Source of the DNA: DASTPP01 sp035762175
GTDB lineage: Bacteria > Myxococcota_A > Polyangia > Polyangiales > Polyangiaceae
Direction: 5' to 3'
NCBI GenBank assembly: GCA_035762175.1
Contig: DASTPP010000407.1
Coordinates: forward strand, 15,620 to 79,619
DNA length: 64,000 bases
Each line of letters begins with the position of its first letter. Positions within the stretch are counted from its first letter, which is position 1. Shown here one piece after another: positions 8,792 through 17,105 of the stretch. The position numbers and the translations under genes were made by a program. Under the pieces are notes generated by a model that saw only the letters and a program-made list of their open reading frames with translations, was not told where the DNA came from and searched no databases.

Positions 8792-9323
8792 GCACCGGCC
8801 GGCCTCGGCCTCGCTTTTTCAACACCGTGAGCTCGCGGCGCGCATTCTCCTGCTTGCGCGCGTCGCCGCGCTCGAAATGGTAGGTCGGGCGGTAGGGGCG
8901 GATGCCGCAGCGGGCGCAGAAGTCGCGCACCGTGCGGGCGGCGACGCGCACGCCGCGCGTGCGGCCGAGGTGCGCCGCGAGCGCCTCGCTCGTCCAGTTC
9001 GCCCGGTCGACGCCGCTGGCGGCGGGGCCGCGGCGGACCCAGTCAACGAGCGCCTCGGCCGAAGCGTCATCGATCGCGCGCGCCTTACCGGGGGCCCACC
9101 GAATGCGCAGCCCGTCGAGGCCGCCGTGGCGCCAGCGCCCGAGCCACCGGCGCACCGTGCTCGGGTCGGTGGCGAGGTCGTCGGCGATCTGCGAGGTCGA
9201 CCGGCCGCGGCCGGCCATGAGCACGGCTTGGGCGCGATCGCGCAGCCGCCGGTCCTCGGTCGTCCGAAACACCTGTTCGAGCTGCGCGACCTGCCCCGAG
9301 CTCAACGAGAGGGGGGTGGTCAT
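8772..9323 (-). CDS. IS630 transposase, helix-turn-helix part (orfA)
   Basis: 183 residues from ATG 9323. Two helix-turn-helix units bind the element ends: SQIADDLATDPSTVRRWLGRW (about 40-62) and a winged second unit around SEALAAHLGRTRGVRVAARTV. The reading frame carries on past the A5 run (T5 at 8815-8819) for 12 codons of non-transposase sequence before stopping, so alone it lacks any catalytic residue. See the orfB entry for the frameshift. Confidence 0.85.
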   Translation of the reverse strand: MTTPLSLSSGQVAQLEQVFRTTEDRRLRDRAQAVLMAGRGRSTSQIADDLATDPSTVRRWLGRWRHGGLDGLRIRWAPGKARAIDDASAEALVDWVRRGPAASGVDRANWTSEALAAHLGRTRGVRVAARTVRDFCARCGIRPYRPTYHFERGDARKQENARRELTVLKKRGRGRPVRAAEPR

Positions 9324-9475
9324 ACGCCCAAGGTAACCACGGGACGTGCAAAGTCATCCGCCGCCTGAATCAGGGGTTCTCGTCGGCCGTAGGGGGTAAC
9401 CCCCAAAATGTCGTGGGCGAAGAGAATGCGGTCGAAGACGAACGACCCAATCGGGCTCGTGCGGTGCGGCCCAGG

Positions 9476-10365
9476 CTATAGCGCCTCGAGGAAGGCGACC
9501 AGATCGGCCCGTTCGGCCGGAGTGTAGACGAAGCCGAGCGTCTGCTCGTAATCAAGAATGACGTCGTTCAGGGTGGGGGCGATGCCATTGTGAAAGTACG
9601 GCGCTCGCGCCGCGAGCCCGCGCAGCGAGGGGGTCTTGAAGCGGTCCAGGTCGACCCAGCGCCCGCTGCGCAACGCCCGGCCCGGGTCGGTCGTCTGCCG
9701 CTCTTCGAGCGTCGCCTTGTTCCGTACGGTGTAGAGCGGCATACCCGCCTTGCGAAACTGCGCCCGCGACGCGCCGACATCGAAGAGCGTGCCGTTGACG
9801 TTGCTGCCGTTGTTGGCCGCGTTGTGGCAGCCCCGGCAGCTGCCGCCGCCGGGGTTGGGGGCGTTGAAGAGCTGCTGGCCGCGGGCGATCTGCTCGCGCT
9901 TCTTGTCGGCCGCCGCGCTCGTGCACGAGCCGGGGGCGAGATCGACCCAGGCGTCGTACAGATCGAAGGGGCCGTTCACCGGGGCCTGGGCCGAGAGGTG
10001 CTCGGGCCCGCCGCGGCCGCCACACACGTCGAGGCGAACACCGAACACCGAGGTCTGGGCGAAGCTCAGGCCGAGCTCGTACGTGACGATCGCGTCGATG
10101 GTCTCGGGGGCGGCCGGCGCGCCCTCTTGCGCGCCGGTGACCTTGCCCGCCGCCTGGTTGGCGAGGCCGGCGGGCATGTCGCCGCTGCCGTTGGTACTTT
10201 GGTCGTGCCAGCCGACGTTCTTCGCAATGTGAAAGTTCGCCGTCGCGAGCGGGCGCCGAAACGCTTCGAAGCGGGTCGGGCTTGCGCCCGCGCCGAGCGG
10301 GTCGTCGAACGCGACGATCGCGTACTCGGGCACGACGACCCCGCCCTCTGGCACTGGTACGAAGT
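9476..10365 (-). pseudogene. 5'-truncated di-haem cytochrome c peroxidase-like gene
   Basis: The frame gives about 290 residues of a MauG/cytochrome c peroxidase-like electron carrier: a CRGCH c-type haem site, a downstream GMPLYTVRNKAT segment that could supply the axial Met, and the family C-terminal pattern FKTPSLRGLAARAPYFHNG. Family members normally have a second haem-binding half and a signal peptide upstream. Here the frame stays open beyond 10354 with only a weak GTG and no leader, and at about 10365 it meets a + strand gene fragment. The N-terminal haem half is therefore missing. It would not be exported as it stands. Confidence 0.65.
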
Positions 10366-10369
10366 CTCG

Positions 10370-10578
10370 AGTGCGATCTCGGCTTCGTGCGCGAGCGCGC
10401 CGCGTATTCGATGGGGTGGCAGCACGGCTCGGCCGACGGCCGCGCCGAGTTCTTTCGTCGCCAGGCCCCCGCGCTGAGCAAGAAGGCGAAACGCCTCGCC
10501 GACCAGGCCAGGTCGCTCGTGGTCAACGGCGGCCTGACCCCGCACGAGGCGACGGCGATTCTGCTCGAGACGGCCTAG
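10370..10578 (+). pseudogene. C-terminal gene fragment, function unknown
   Basis: The + frame reads ECDLGFVRERAAYSMGWQHG, then an EFFRRQAPALSKKAKRLADQ helix and ends HEATAILLETA. It is coherent, helical and protein-like, with no plausible leader upstream. GTG 10387 could start a 63-residue peptide. It faces away from the truncated peroxidase with both 5' ends missing, as a deletion across a divergent promoter would leave. No family recognised. Confidence 0.45.
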
Positions 10579-10724
10579 CCCATTTTGCTCACCCGGCCGG
10601 CCCCGAGCTACGAGGGCTGAGTGGCGTGTCGGGGCGGGCGCTCGGTGGCCCGCCCCGACGCGCTTGCCGTCGGGCTCCGCACGCTTCCGAGCGCGTCTCG
10701 GGGCGCTCGGGCAGGGTGGCAGAC

Positions 10725-11365
10725 GAAGCTTCGGTGAATCGACCTCTCTCGGCCGCCACCGAACCTCGACTCCGTCGAGTCGCTACCTCTCCGCTGTGGC
10801 TGCAAACCGACTCATTTGAGTCGATTTTCGTCCGTCCCCACTGAAAGTCGACTCAAACGAGTCGATTTCCGTCCGTTGGTGCTGAAAGTCGACTCAAACG
10901 AGTCGATTTTCGTCCGTCCCCACTGAAAGTCGACTCAAACGAGTCGATTTCCATCCGCTGCTGCTGAAAGTCGACTCATTTGAGTCGATTTTCCGCCCGT
11001 TGGTGCTGACCATCGACTGAGTTGGGTCGATTTTGGTCCACCGACGCGGAACGTCGACTCAATTGAGTCGAGCGCCACCGCCTTGGTGCTGACCATCGAC
11101 CGGCCCGAGTCGACACCTACGCACCAAGGGTAAGCGCCGACCCGCCCGAGTCGAGGCATGGCCCCGCGACCGCCGGCGTCGACGCCCTCGCGTCGAGCGC
11201 GGGCCCCACCGCGACCGCCGGCGTCGACGCCCTCGCGTCGACCGAGAGCCCCACGGTCACCAAGGGTCGACCCCATCGTGTCGAGCGTGGGCCCCACCGC
11301 TACCAAGGGTCGACCCCATCGCGTCGAGCGAGGGCCCCACCCAAGGGTCGACCCCATCGCGTCGA
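10725..11365. repeat. Array of about 16 phased palindromes, 41-43 bp period
   Basis: Each unit is an 18-bp dyad with consensus TCGACTCnnnnGAGTCGA. Centres are at 10733.5 (half site), 10774.5, 10815.5, 10856.5, 10897.5, 10938.5, 10979.5, 11021.5, 11062.5, 11104.5, 11145.5, 11187.5, 11232.5, 11275.5, 11318.5 and 11356.5. Units 10815 to 10979 and 11062 are perfect dyads. To the right the arms decay to TCGAcCCcatCGcGTCGA, but the outer TCGA-N10-TCGA survives. Spacers of about 21-23 bp are themselves similar and alternate between two types in the best-preserved part. No reading frame fits a 41-bp period. It ends 204 bp before the start of the next + gene. Confidence 0.93.
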
Positions 11366-11568
11366 GCGCGAGGGTACCGACCGCAGCGAAGCCGACTCGA
11401 TCGACCGTCACGAGCCCGGGGCACCCTCATGTAGGGCGAAGGTCGCCTGCCTTCCGCAGGGACACTGCCGGGGGCGCTCAAAAAAAAACCTCATGGCACA
11501 CAACTGCCGCGACGCCTGGCCGAGAGGACTTTTGTAACCGCAAAAATTTCACTCGGAGAAAGGCAACC
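11366..11568 (+). promoter_or_regulatory. Leader region between palindrome array and gene
   Basis: About 200 bp, with a run of nine A near 11480 and an AT-richer patch (AAAAATTTC near 11542), unlike the GC-rich surroundings. GGAGAAAGG at 11555-11563 is a good ribosome site about 5 bp before ATG 11569. The promoter must lie here or in the array; no consensus boxes could be assigned. Confidence 0.4.
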
Positions 11569-12609
11569 ATGGAAGCGAACGGATCAGGGACGAGGGCGTC
11601 GGAGGGTCAGGCGGTCGAAGCGCGGGCGGTCGAAGCACGAGCGGTCGGAGTGCCGGCCGGAGCGCAGGCGGTCGGAGCGCCGGCCGAAGCGCCGGCCGAA
11701 GGGGTGGCCGGAGGGCAGGCGGCCGAAGCGCACGCGGCCGGAGGGGCGGCCGAAGCGCCGATGGACGAGGACCAGGAAGCGAGGCGAGAAGCCTACGAAG
11801 AGATGGCGGCCGAGATTCAGGCCGTGCCCGCGACCGAGATCGCCGCCCGGCGGGTCGACATGCACCTGGCCTCGGCGCTCGTTCAGAGCGTGGCCAAGCG
11901 CGACGCCGAGCCAGAGCGGCGGGCCGAGTTCGAGCGGCTCGCGGTGGCGAAACTTTACGACCTCGGCCTTCTCGTCAGGCTCATCAAGCTCGCGCTCGCC
12001 GTCTGGTTCGTGCGAGAGATGCAGCTTCGCAGTCAGTACCGTGCCTCGAACGCCACCGTGCCCGAAGCGGTGGTTCAGCGGGCGCAAGCCCTGCGGGCCG
12101 CCATGGTGCGCGTCATCACCTTCTGGATGGGCGACGTCGACGAGGTGGCCACGCTGCTCGAGTTCGTTCGCTCGGGCAGCGGCCACAAAGACCTCGCGCT
12201 CGATCTGCGAGAGCTCGCGCGCATCTACCGGCGCGACGACTTCCGGGCCAAGGTGATGCCCGGCTCGCCCGGCTACGACCCGGCCGACGCCCTGAAGGCC
12301 CAGCAGCTCGCCGAAGACATCATCGCCTGCCTCGGCCTGGCCTCCGAGACCGAGGCCGAGCGCTGGTCTGCGCTGGCCGACCGCGCCTGGACCCTCATGG
12401 TACGCGCCTACGACCAGCACCGCAGCCGGGGCATCATGCTCTTCGGGTCGCGCGAAGACGTGTCCGTCACCTACCCCTCGCTCGTCACCGCCCTGCGTAG
12501 CGCCCCCACGCGCCGCCGCCGTCCCGAAGAGCCGCCCCAGGGCCCGGGCGGCGGGCCCGCGGGCGAGCCGGCCGACGAGCCCGAGGGCGACGACGGCGTC
12601 AACGGCTGA
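11569..12609 (+). CDS. Hypothetical protein with Ala/Val/Gly-rich N-terminus
   Basis: 346 residues from ATG 11569, which has a good GGAGAAAGG ribosome site; the longer open frame upstream is repeat-derived and not coding. Residues 1-65 are a low-complexity Ala/Glu/Val/Gly tract made of variants of QAVEA and APAEA. The rest is predicted to be mostly helical, with one hydrophobic stretch (LGLLVRLIKLALAVWFV, about residues 130-147). The C-terminus is a Pro/Gly/Glu tail. No family recognised. It is the first gene downstream of the phased palindrome array, which may be its control region. Confidence 0.7.
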   Translation: MEANGSGTRASEGQAVEARAVEARAVGVPAGAQAVGAPAEAPAEGVAGGQAAEAHAAGGAAEAPMDEDQEARREAYEEMAAEIQAVPATEIAARRVDMHLASALVQSVAKRDAEPERRAEFERLAVAKLYDLGLLVRLIKLALAVWFVREMQLRSQYRASNATVPEAVVQRAQALRAAMVRVITFWMGDVDEVATLLEFVRSGSGHKDLALDLRELARIYRRDDFRAKVMPGSPGYDPADALKAQQLAEDIIACLGLASETEAERWSALADRAWTLMVRAYDQHRSRGIMLFGSREDVSVTYPSLVTALRSAPTRRRRPEEPPQGPGGGPAGEPADEPEGDDGVNG

Positions 12610-12771
12610 CGAAGGGCGAGGCGCGCCTGACGCAGGCCGGGCGCGCCATGACGGTCGAGGGGCCACTTCGAGCGCGACGGCGCGCTGCTTCGATGGGCAG
12701 CAGGCAGGCGAGGCGTAGCCGCCCTTCGCCTTGCCTGCGGGGCCCGAGGCGGTATTGTCGAGGCGGGTCTC

Positions 12772-12864
12772 ATGCTGACCGAGAACCACATCAAAGAGGG
12801 GCTCAGCCGGGCGTACGCCCCCTCGAGAGCGTCGGGCTCGGCGCTCTGGTTCTCAAGGGCATAG
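12772..12864 (+). pseudogene. N-terminal fragment resembling DUF4365 proteins
   Basis: ATG 12772 opens MLTENHIKEGLSRAYA, which I recognise as similar to the start of DUF4365-type proteins; after about 16 codons the sequence diverges and stops at TAG 12862-12864. No ribosome site stands out. It looks like the leftover 5' end of a deleted gene. The family call rests on a short match from memory. Confidence 0.35.
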
Positions 12865-12892
12865 TAACCTGCGTGAAAGGGCGAGGGCTGCA

Positions 12893-13160
12893 GTGAGCGA
12901 ACGAGAGCCCACGAAGCTGCTCGGGGCGCTCGAGGTCGTCGATCTGACGACCTACTTGGGCGCCAGGGGGTGGCGTCGGCGAGACGTTCCCCGCGACAAA
13001 GTGTTGGTCTTTGTCGGCCCCCTCGACAACGACGGGGTTGGGCACGGCGAGGGGGCTCGCCGACGGGCAGCAGCACCTTGCAGGGCTGGCCGGGCGGGCG
13101 CGGGCGGGGCAGACCGCGCCGGCGGAAACGATTCTCGCTCGCCCGCGGACCCGCTCTCGG
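12893..13160 (+). pseudogene. Frameshifted fragment of a hypothetical protein
   Basis: From GTG 12893 the frame is protein-like for about 48 codons (LLGALEVVDLTTYLGARGW, then RDKVLVFVGPLDNDG). It then loses sense; the next frame (+1) continues with ARGLADGQQHLAGLAGRA and AETILARPR up to the convergent gene end at 13176. I read this as one N-terminal gene piece with a one-base frameshift near 13036 and a lost C-terminus. The family is not identified. Confidence 0.4.
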
Positions 13161-13175
13161 CGCAGGTCGGGCTGC

Positions 13176-14798
13176 CTAGGGCCCTGCGCTGGCCGGGCTG
13201 TTGGCGGGCGCCGCGTCGGCGGGGGGCGGGGCGGCCGGGCGCGAGGCGACCTCTTCTTCGAGCTCGCGCAGGCGCTTGAGCACGCCCGGCATGCGCACGC
13301 CGTCGGGCATCAGGTTGACGGCGGTGCGCTGGGCGGCCACGGCCTCGTCGAGGCGGCCGAGGCGGAAGAGCAGCATGGCCGCGGTGTCGTAGCACTCGAA
13401 GCACGAGGGGTTGGCGCTGATGGCCTTCTTGGCGAAAGGCAGCCCGCGCTCGGGGGCGCCCTGGCGCGCGTCGTAGCGGGCGAGGGTGTCCCAGGCGGCG
13501 GCCGAGCCGGCGTTCTGGCGCAGGCCCTCGAGCAGCGCGTTCAGCTCGGCCTGGACGGCGGCGTCGTTCGCGAATTTCTTGAAGTTGTAGCTCAGGTACG
13601 AGGCGAGCGCGTGGGCGGTGCGAAAGTCTTCGGGCGCGAGCGCGCGCGCCTTGCGGTAGTCGGCGAGGGCCTCGGCGTCGCGGCGCTGCCGCTCGAACCA
13701 CTCGCCGCGCAAGACGTAGGCCGGCGCGAACTTCGGGTCGGCCTTGATCGCGGCCTCGATCTCTTCGCCCGCCTGCGCCATGCCCTCGGGGCCGCGCCAG
13801 GGCCGGACGCGCGCCCAGAGCAGGCGCACCTCGGCCTCGGACATGGCCCGCCCGTGGGGGGTGGGTATGTCGCGCGGGGCGAAGGCGGCGCGCTCGGCCG
13901 GCACGCCGTAGAGCTCGATGTGCTGCCGGTAGGCCGACTCGAGCTGCGCGGGCGTGACGCCGTGCCGCCGCAGCGCCTCGCCGAACGAGGCGCGCGGGTC
14001 GCGGCCCTTGATGAGCGCGAGCAGGTACTCTTCGAGCGAGTCGCGCAGCGGCGGGGGGCCGAAGCGCATGGCGTGCACCAGGTTCCACGCGGCTTCGTAG
14101 TAGAGGAACGAGCGCTTGGCCTCGACGGGCGAGTCGCTCTGCGGGTAGAACTGCCGGTGGTCGGCCGCGACGAGCTGGGCGGCGCTCGGCATCTCGTCGC
14201 GCGTGGCCTCGATGACGCCCCGGTCGGTGGCGATCGTGCCGCGCGAGTTGACGCCGAAGTGCCGGTCGTCGGGCACGGCGCCGACCAGCGCCTCGCCGCT
14301 CTTGAAGGTCAGCGTTTCGTACGTCTTGGCGAGGCCCTCGTTCAGCCAGCGCGGCGCGGCGGGAAAGTAGAACGCGACGAAGCGGTGCGCGAGCTCGTGG
14401 CGCAGGACGGTGCGCAGGCGCGGGTCGACGCCGTGGTAGAGCACCATCATCGGGCGGTTGTCGGGGTCGTGCGCCGCGTGCTGAAAGTAGCCGCGCGTCT
14501 CGGGCGGGGCGACCTTGCGGTAGGCGTCTTCGCGCTGGAAGAGCGTCACCTCGAAGCGCCCCGTGGGCTTCTTCGAGTAGGGGAAGGCGACGTCCTCGAA
14601 GGAGCGGTAAATCTCTTCGAACTCGCGCGCCGTCTCGCGCGCCTCGTCGTCGGGCACGTCGGTGTAGAGCGTGAAGTGGCGCGTGGTCAGCGCCGACCAC
14701 TTCGGGCCGCCCTGCGCGGGCGAGACGAACGTCGGCGGGGTGCACCCGCCCAGACCCAGGGCCGCCGCGAGCAGCGCCCCCCCCAAGGTGCGTTTCAT
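13176..14798 (-). CDS. Lipoprotein metallopeptidase-like protein with TPRs
   Basis: 540 residues. A lipoprotein signal with lipobox LGGC (Cys19) follows ATG 14798; the longer open frame upstream lacks sense. A DUF1570-like gluzincin domain comes next (FTLYTDVP, then RHELAHRF with the HExxH zinc motif, and WLNEGLAKTYE supplying the third ligand). The C-terminal third carries tetratricopeptide repeats (APAYVLRGEWF, AWDTLARYDARQG, FECYDTAAML). It should be an outer-membrane-bound peptidase or peptidase-derived scaffold. It ends convergently with the fragment at 12893-13160. Substrate unknown. Confidence 0.82.
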   Translation of the reverse strand: MKRTLGGALLAAALGLGGCTPPTFVSPAQGGPKWSALTTRHFTLYTDVPDDEARETAREFEEIYRSFEDVAFPYSKKPTGRFEVTLFQREDAYRKVAPPETRGYFQHAAHDPDNRPMMVLYHGVDPRLRTVLRHELAHRFVAFYFPAAPRWLNEGLAKTYETLTFKSGEALVGAVPDDRHFGVNSRGTIATDRGVIEATRDEMPSAAQLVAADHRQFYPQSDSPVEAKRSFLYYEAAWNLVHAMRFGPPPLRDSLEEYLLALIKGRDPRASFGEALRRHGVTPAQLESAYRQHIELYGVPAERAAFAPRDIPTPHGRAMSEAEVRLLWARVRPWRGPEGMAQAGEEIEAAIKADPKFAPAYVLRGEWFERQRRDAEALADYRKARALAPEDFRTAHALASYLSYNFKKFANDAAVQAELNALLEGLRQNAGSAAAWDTLARYDARQGAPERGLPFAKKAISANPSCFECYDTAAMLLFRLGRLDEAVAAQRTAVNLMPDGVRMPGVLKRLRELEEEVASRPAAPPPADAAPANSPASAGP

Positions 14799-15080
14799 GC
14801 GCCCTCGAATACCACGAAACACCCCCGGCCCGGAAGCGCGCGGCGAAGCCCCCGAAGCCAACAAATACCCCCGAGCCATTGCTGCTATCGCCGAGCGACC
14901 GCCGGCCGGCGTGACGTCGCGGGTTTCGTTGGCGTTCGGCGGCCGCGCGGCGGCCCTACGGTAGCGGCTTGGGTTCGCGAACGGCGGCCTGCATCGAAGT
15001 CAGGCAGGCAATCGCCGGAAGCTCAGGCGAAGGGCGGTAGTCAGAATCAGGCGTTGCGGCCGACGTTCGCGCACAGGTAA

Positions 15081-15195
15081 TCCAGCTGTGGCTTGGTCGG
15101 GCGCCGGTGCGCGTCGGCCGGGCTCGCGAACGTCGGCCCGGGTACGGCGCCCCACGCGCCTTCCGTTGACACTGGGCATGGCCGCCGAATGCCGA
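15081..15195 (-). repeat. Dispersed repeat, copy 1 (inverted relative to copy 2)
   Basis: 115 bp whose reverse complement aligns without gaps to 16779-16893 at about 84-85% identity (roughly 18 mismatches). The match starts TCGGCATTCGGCGGCCAT. The copies face each other across about 1.6 kb holding a small hypothetical gene and a phosphoribosyltransferase fragment. Confidence 0.85.
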
Positions 15196-15420
15196 AGTGT
15201 TGACACGCAGTGCGCCCTTCGGAGCGCCCCTTCCGAGGGTTGAGGATCTGCTTGGATCGCGCGCCCCGCCCCCGCCGGCCGGCGGGGAAGCGGAGGCGAC
15301 CGCTAAACAGGTACCGCCCGAAGGGCGCAGAGCGAGGCTCGGCGACGGACGACCCCGGGTCAGGTTGGGCTGGGGCGAGGACTTACGGGTGGTCTTTCCG
15401 AATGTCGCAGGCCAACCTCC

Positions 15421-15456
15421 TCGCTCGCTCGCTCGCTCGCTCGCTCGCTCGCTCGC
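15421..15456. repeat. (TCGC)9 microsatellite
   Basis: Nine uninterrupted TCGC units directly upstream of the convergent hypothetical gene's 3' end at 15494. Slippage here would alter length between strains. No coding frame needs it. Confidence 0.95.
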
Positions 15457-15493
15457 GCGTAGCGTGCGAGCGGGGGCACGCGAAAGGCGCCCA

Positions 15494-15895
15494 TCACGGA
15501 GGGCTTACCTTGAAGTAGCACACGATGTTCGAGAGATCGAAATCGTCAAAGACATTCGTAGAGCTAGAGCCGGGAAAGGTCACCGCCCGAATCTCTAGCT
15601 CGTTGGTGCCATCACGAAGGATGTTCGGCCCAATGGTGATGGTCTGGTGGAACGTGAAGGGCGCGGTCTCGAGCTCGCCGGGGTAGTGGGCGATCGACCC
15701 GACCACCACGCCGTTGATCCGCACCGGCACGTCCTGGGTCGCATTGGTCAGGCCTCTGAGGTCGAAGGCCAAGATCGCCGGCTCGGCGGCCAGCCGCCCG
15801 GCCGTGGTAAAGTTCCTTTCCAAGACTTGGTTGCCGTCGCCGATGGTCAAGTTCGAGTTCCCCTGGATGACGACATAGTCGGTTACGCCTGCCAT
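15494..15895 (-). CDS. Hypothetical small beta-rich protein
   Basis: 133 residues from ATG 15895, set by an AGGAGA ribosome site 6-7 bp upstream. No signal peptide or membrane helix. The sequence alternates short hydrophobic strands and turns (VVIQGNSNLTIGDGNQV, PVRINGVVVGSIAHYPG, NELEIRAVTFPGSSSTNVFDDFDLSNIVCYF), which suggests a jelly-roll or carbohydrate-binding-like sandwich. Base composition is a little less GC-rich than neighbours. The gene lies between the two copies of the dispersed repeat. I do not recognise a named family. Confidence 0.75.
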   Translation of the reverse strand: MAGVTDYVVIQGNSNLTIGDGNQVLERNFTTAGRLAAEPAILAFDLRGLTNATQDVPVRINGVVVGSIAHYPGELETAPFTFHQTITIGPNILRDGTNELEIRAVTFPGSSSTNVFDDFDLSNIVCYFKVSPP

Positions 15896-16151
15896 GACAT
15901 TCTCCTTCTCGGGGCGGCTGACATTGCCCCGCGTTGGCGTTCGTTGACGCCGAGATATGTACATAAGAAGAAGAGGGCGCGACGGGCGCCGATCTGCTCG
16001 TTGTCGGAGCAGAGGGCGGGTGTGGCTAGAGAGGGTGAAGGGGGGGGTTAGCCTGTTGGCGAGGGTTCGGGGGCCTGAAACGGCTGCAAGAAACCATCTT
16101 CCTGGTGGTGGGCGCGAAACCCAGGCTCAGGGCATTTTGCGGTCGGCGCTT

Positions 16152-16358
16152 TAGCCCCCCCGGTACGCCGAGCTTACGGACCACGAAGACGTCGAGAGGC
16201 ACGCGCAAGGCGTGGGCGACCTCGTAGCCAACCGGCACGCCGCCCCTCGGCGGGGCCAAGACGAGCGGGCTCTTCGAGGCGTACCCCTCGCTGCGCAATA
16301 GGCTCGCGAGGAGCCGACCTGCCTCCGCCCGGTTTTCAAAACGCATTGCCCTGGCCAT
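16152..16358 (-). pseudogene. Truncated phosphoribosyltransferase-like gene
   Basis: From ATG 16358 (or 16346) the frame reads the N-terminal third of a type I phosphoribosyltransferase: FENRAEAGRLLASLL, LVLAPPRGGVPVGYEVAHAL and DVFVVRKLGVPG. In homologues that segment is followed by HEELAMGAI and the PRPP loop. Here homology ends abruptly at a run of G at about 16152 and unrelated sequence follows, so the catalytic half is gone. Confidence 0.7.
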
Positions 16359-17105
16359 CTCCCCCCCCTCCGCCCGGGATTCAAGAGAGCCACCTCTGCA
16401 GCGCTCATGCCAGCGCCGAGCCGGCCCGACGAATGTTTATGCTCTCGGCGCTTTCACAACATGCCTAACGTTCGGGCGACACGCCCCGCGCTTGGCGCGA
16501 AGCTCGAAACTCGTCTGAAAGTACGTTGGGCCCGACGAAAGGGGCGTTGCCCGGCTCGCTCGGGCAGAATGGTCGGCCCACCGAGGGCTCGAGCGCGACC
16601 GGCGGCGAAAGCGCCCGTAGCATTTTGCGACGTGCGGTGCATTTACACACAACAGCATGCCGACGCTGTGCTCGCGGTAACCCCAAAACTTGGTGGGCTG
16701 GGGCTTTCGAATCTGCGTACCCTGCGACAAGCAGGCCAGGCCCAGGTGCGGCAGAGTGAGAGGCAGGCGAGAGCCCTTTCGGCATTCGGCGGCCATTTTC
16801 AGTGCCAACGGAAGGCGCACGGGGCGCCGTGCCCGGGCCGACGCCAGCGAGCCGGGCCGACGCGTGCCGGCGCCCGGCCGAGCCCCGGTTGGACGGCCGG
16901 CTCATGACTTCATGGCTGGCGCGGCGCGGGGGCTGGTGAAGGGCGACGAGGCGGCCTGGCAAGCCTTCGTCGCGAGCGTCGAGGGCGCCGATCTCGGCCC
17001 CCCGGTGCGGGCCATGTTGCAGAACCCGCCGAGCAGCTGCTCTTTAGCGGCGGAGGGGGGCGCCCCTTGACTACGGGGGATAGGGGCGCGAATCCGAACC
17101 AGGGC
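16359..17105. other. Intergenic region, repeat copy, no intact gene
   Basis: About 750 bp. Contains dispersed repeat copy 2 (16779-16893). Long open frames on both strands exist only because of composition; none shows a recognisable domain. The kinase-like gene start at 17106 closes it. Confidence 0.55.
16779..16893 (+). repeat. Dispersed repeat, copy 2
   Basis: Partner of 15081-15195 in the opposite orientation, same length with no gaps. A shorter, weaker resemblance seems to extend a few tens of bases to the left of this copy. Confidence 0.85.

Larger units (their letters stand above)
8205..9370 (-). mobile_element. IS630-family insertion sequence, 1166 bp
   Basis: Terminal inverted repeats of 26 bp are at 8205-8230 and 9345-9370 (24 of 26 match), beginning ATTCAGNCGGCGGATGACTT. 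They enclose two overlapping transposase frames. The 3' end of the second frame lies inside the left repeat, as is common for compact elements. No TA duplication, the usual IS630 target, is seen right outside the repeats, so the target site may have been lost or the ends set slightly differently. Confidence 0.9.
14799..15493. other. Intergenic region with repeats, no intact gene
   Basis: Nearly 700 bp without a credible gene. It contains one copy of a dispersed inverted repeat (15081-15195) and a (TCGC)n microsatellite (15421-15456). Short open frames on both strands are not convincing. Confidence 0.6.

Noticed and set aside
10725..11365. CRISPR array
   Set aside because: The units are short dyads with similar rather than unique spacers, the period is 41 bp with decay along the array, and no cas gene is in the window.
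11158..11568. N-terminal extension of the gene at 11569
   Set aside because: The extension would translate part of the palindrome array as Arg/Pro-rich text; a good ribosome site sets ATG 11569.
16437..16820. 127-residue minus-strand frame in the remnant region
   Set aside because: No start signal and no recognisable domain; it crosses the dispersed repeat, so composition explains it.
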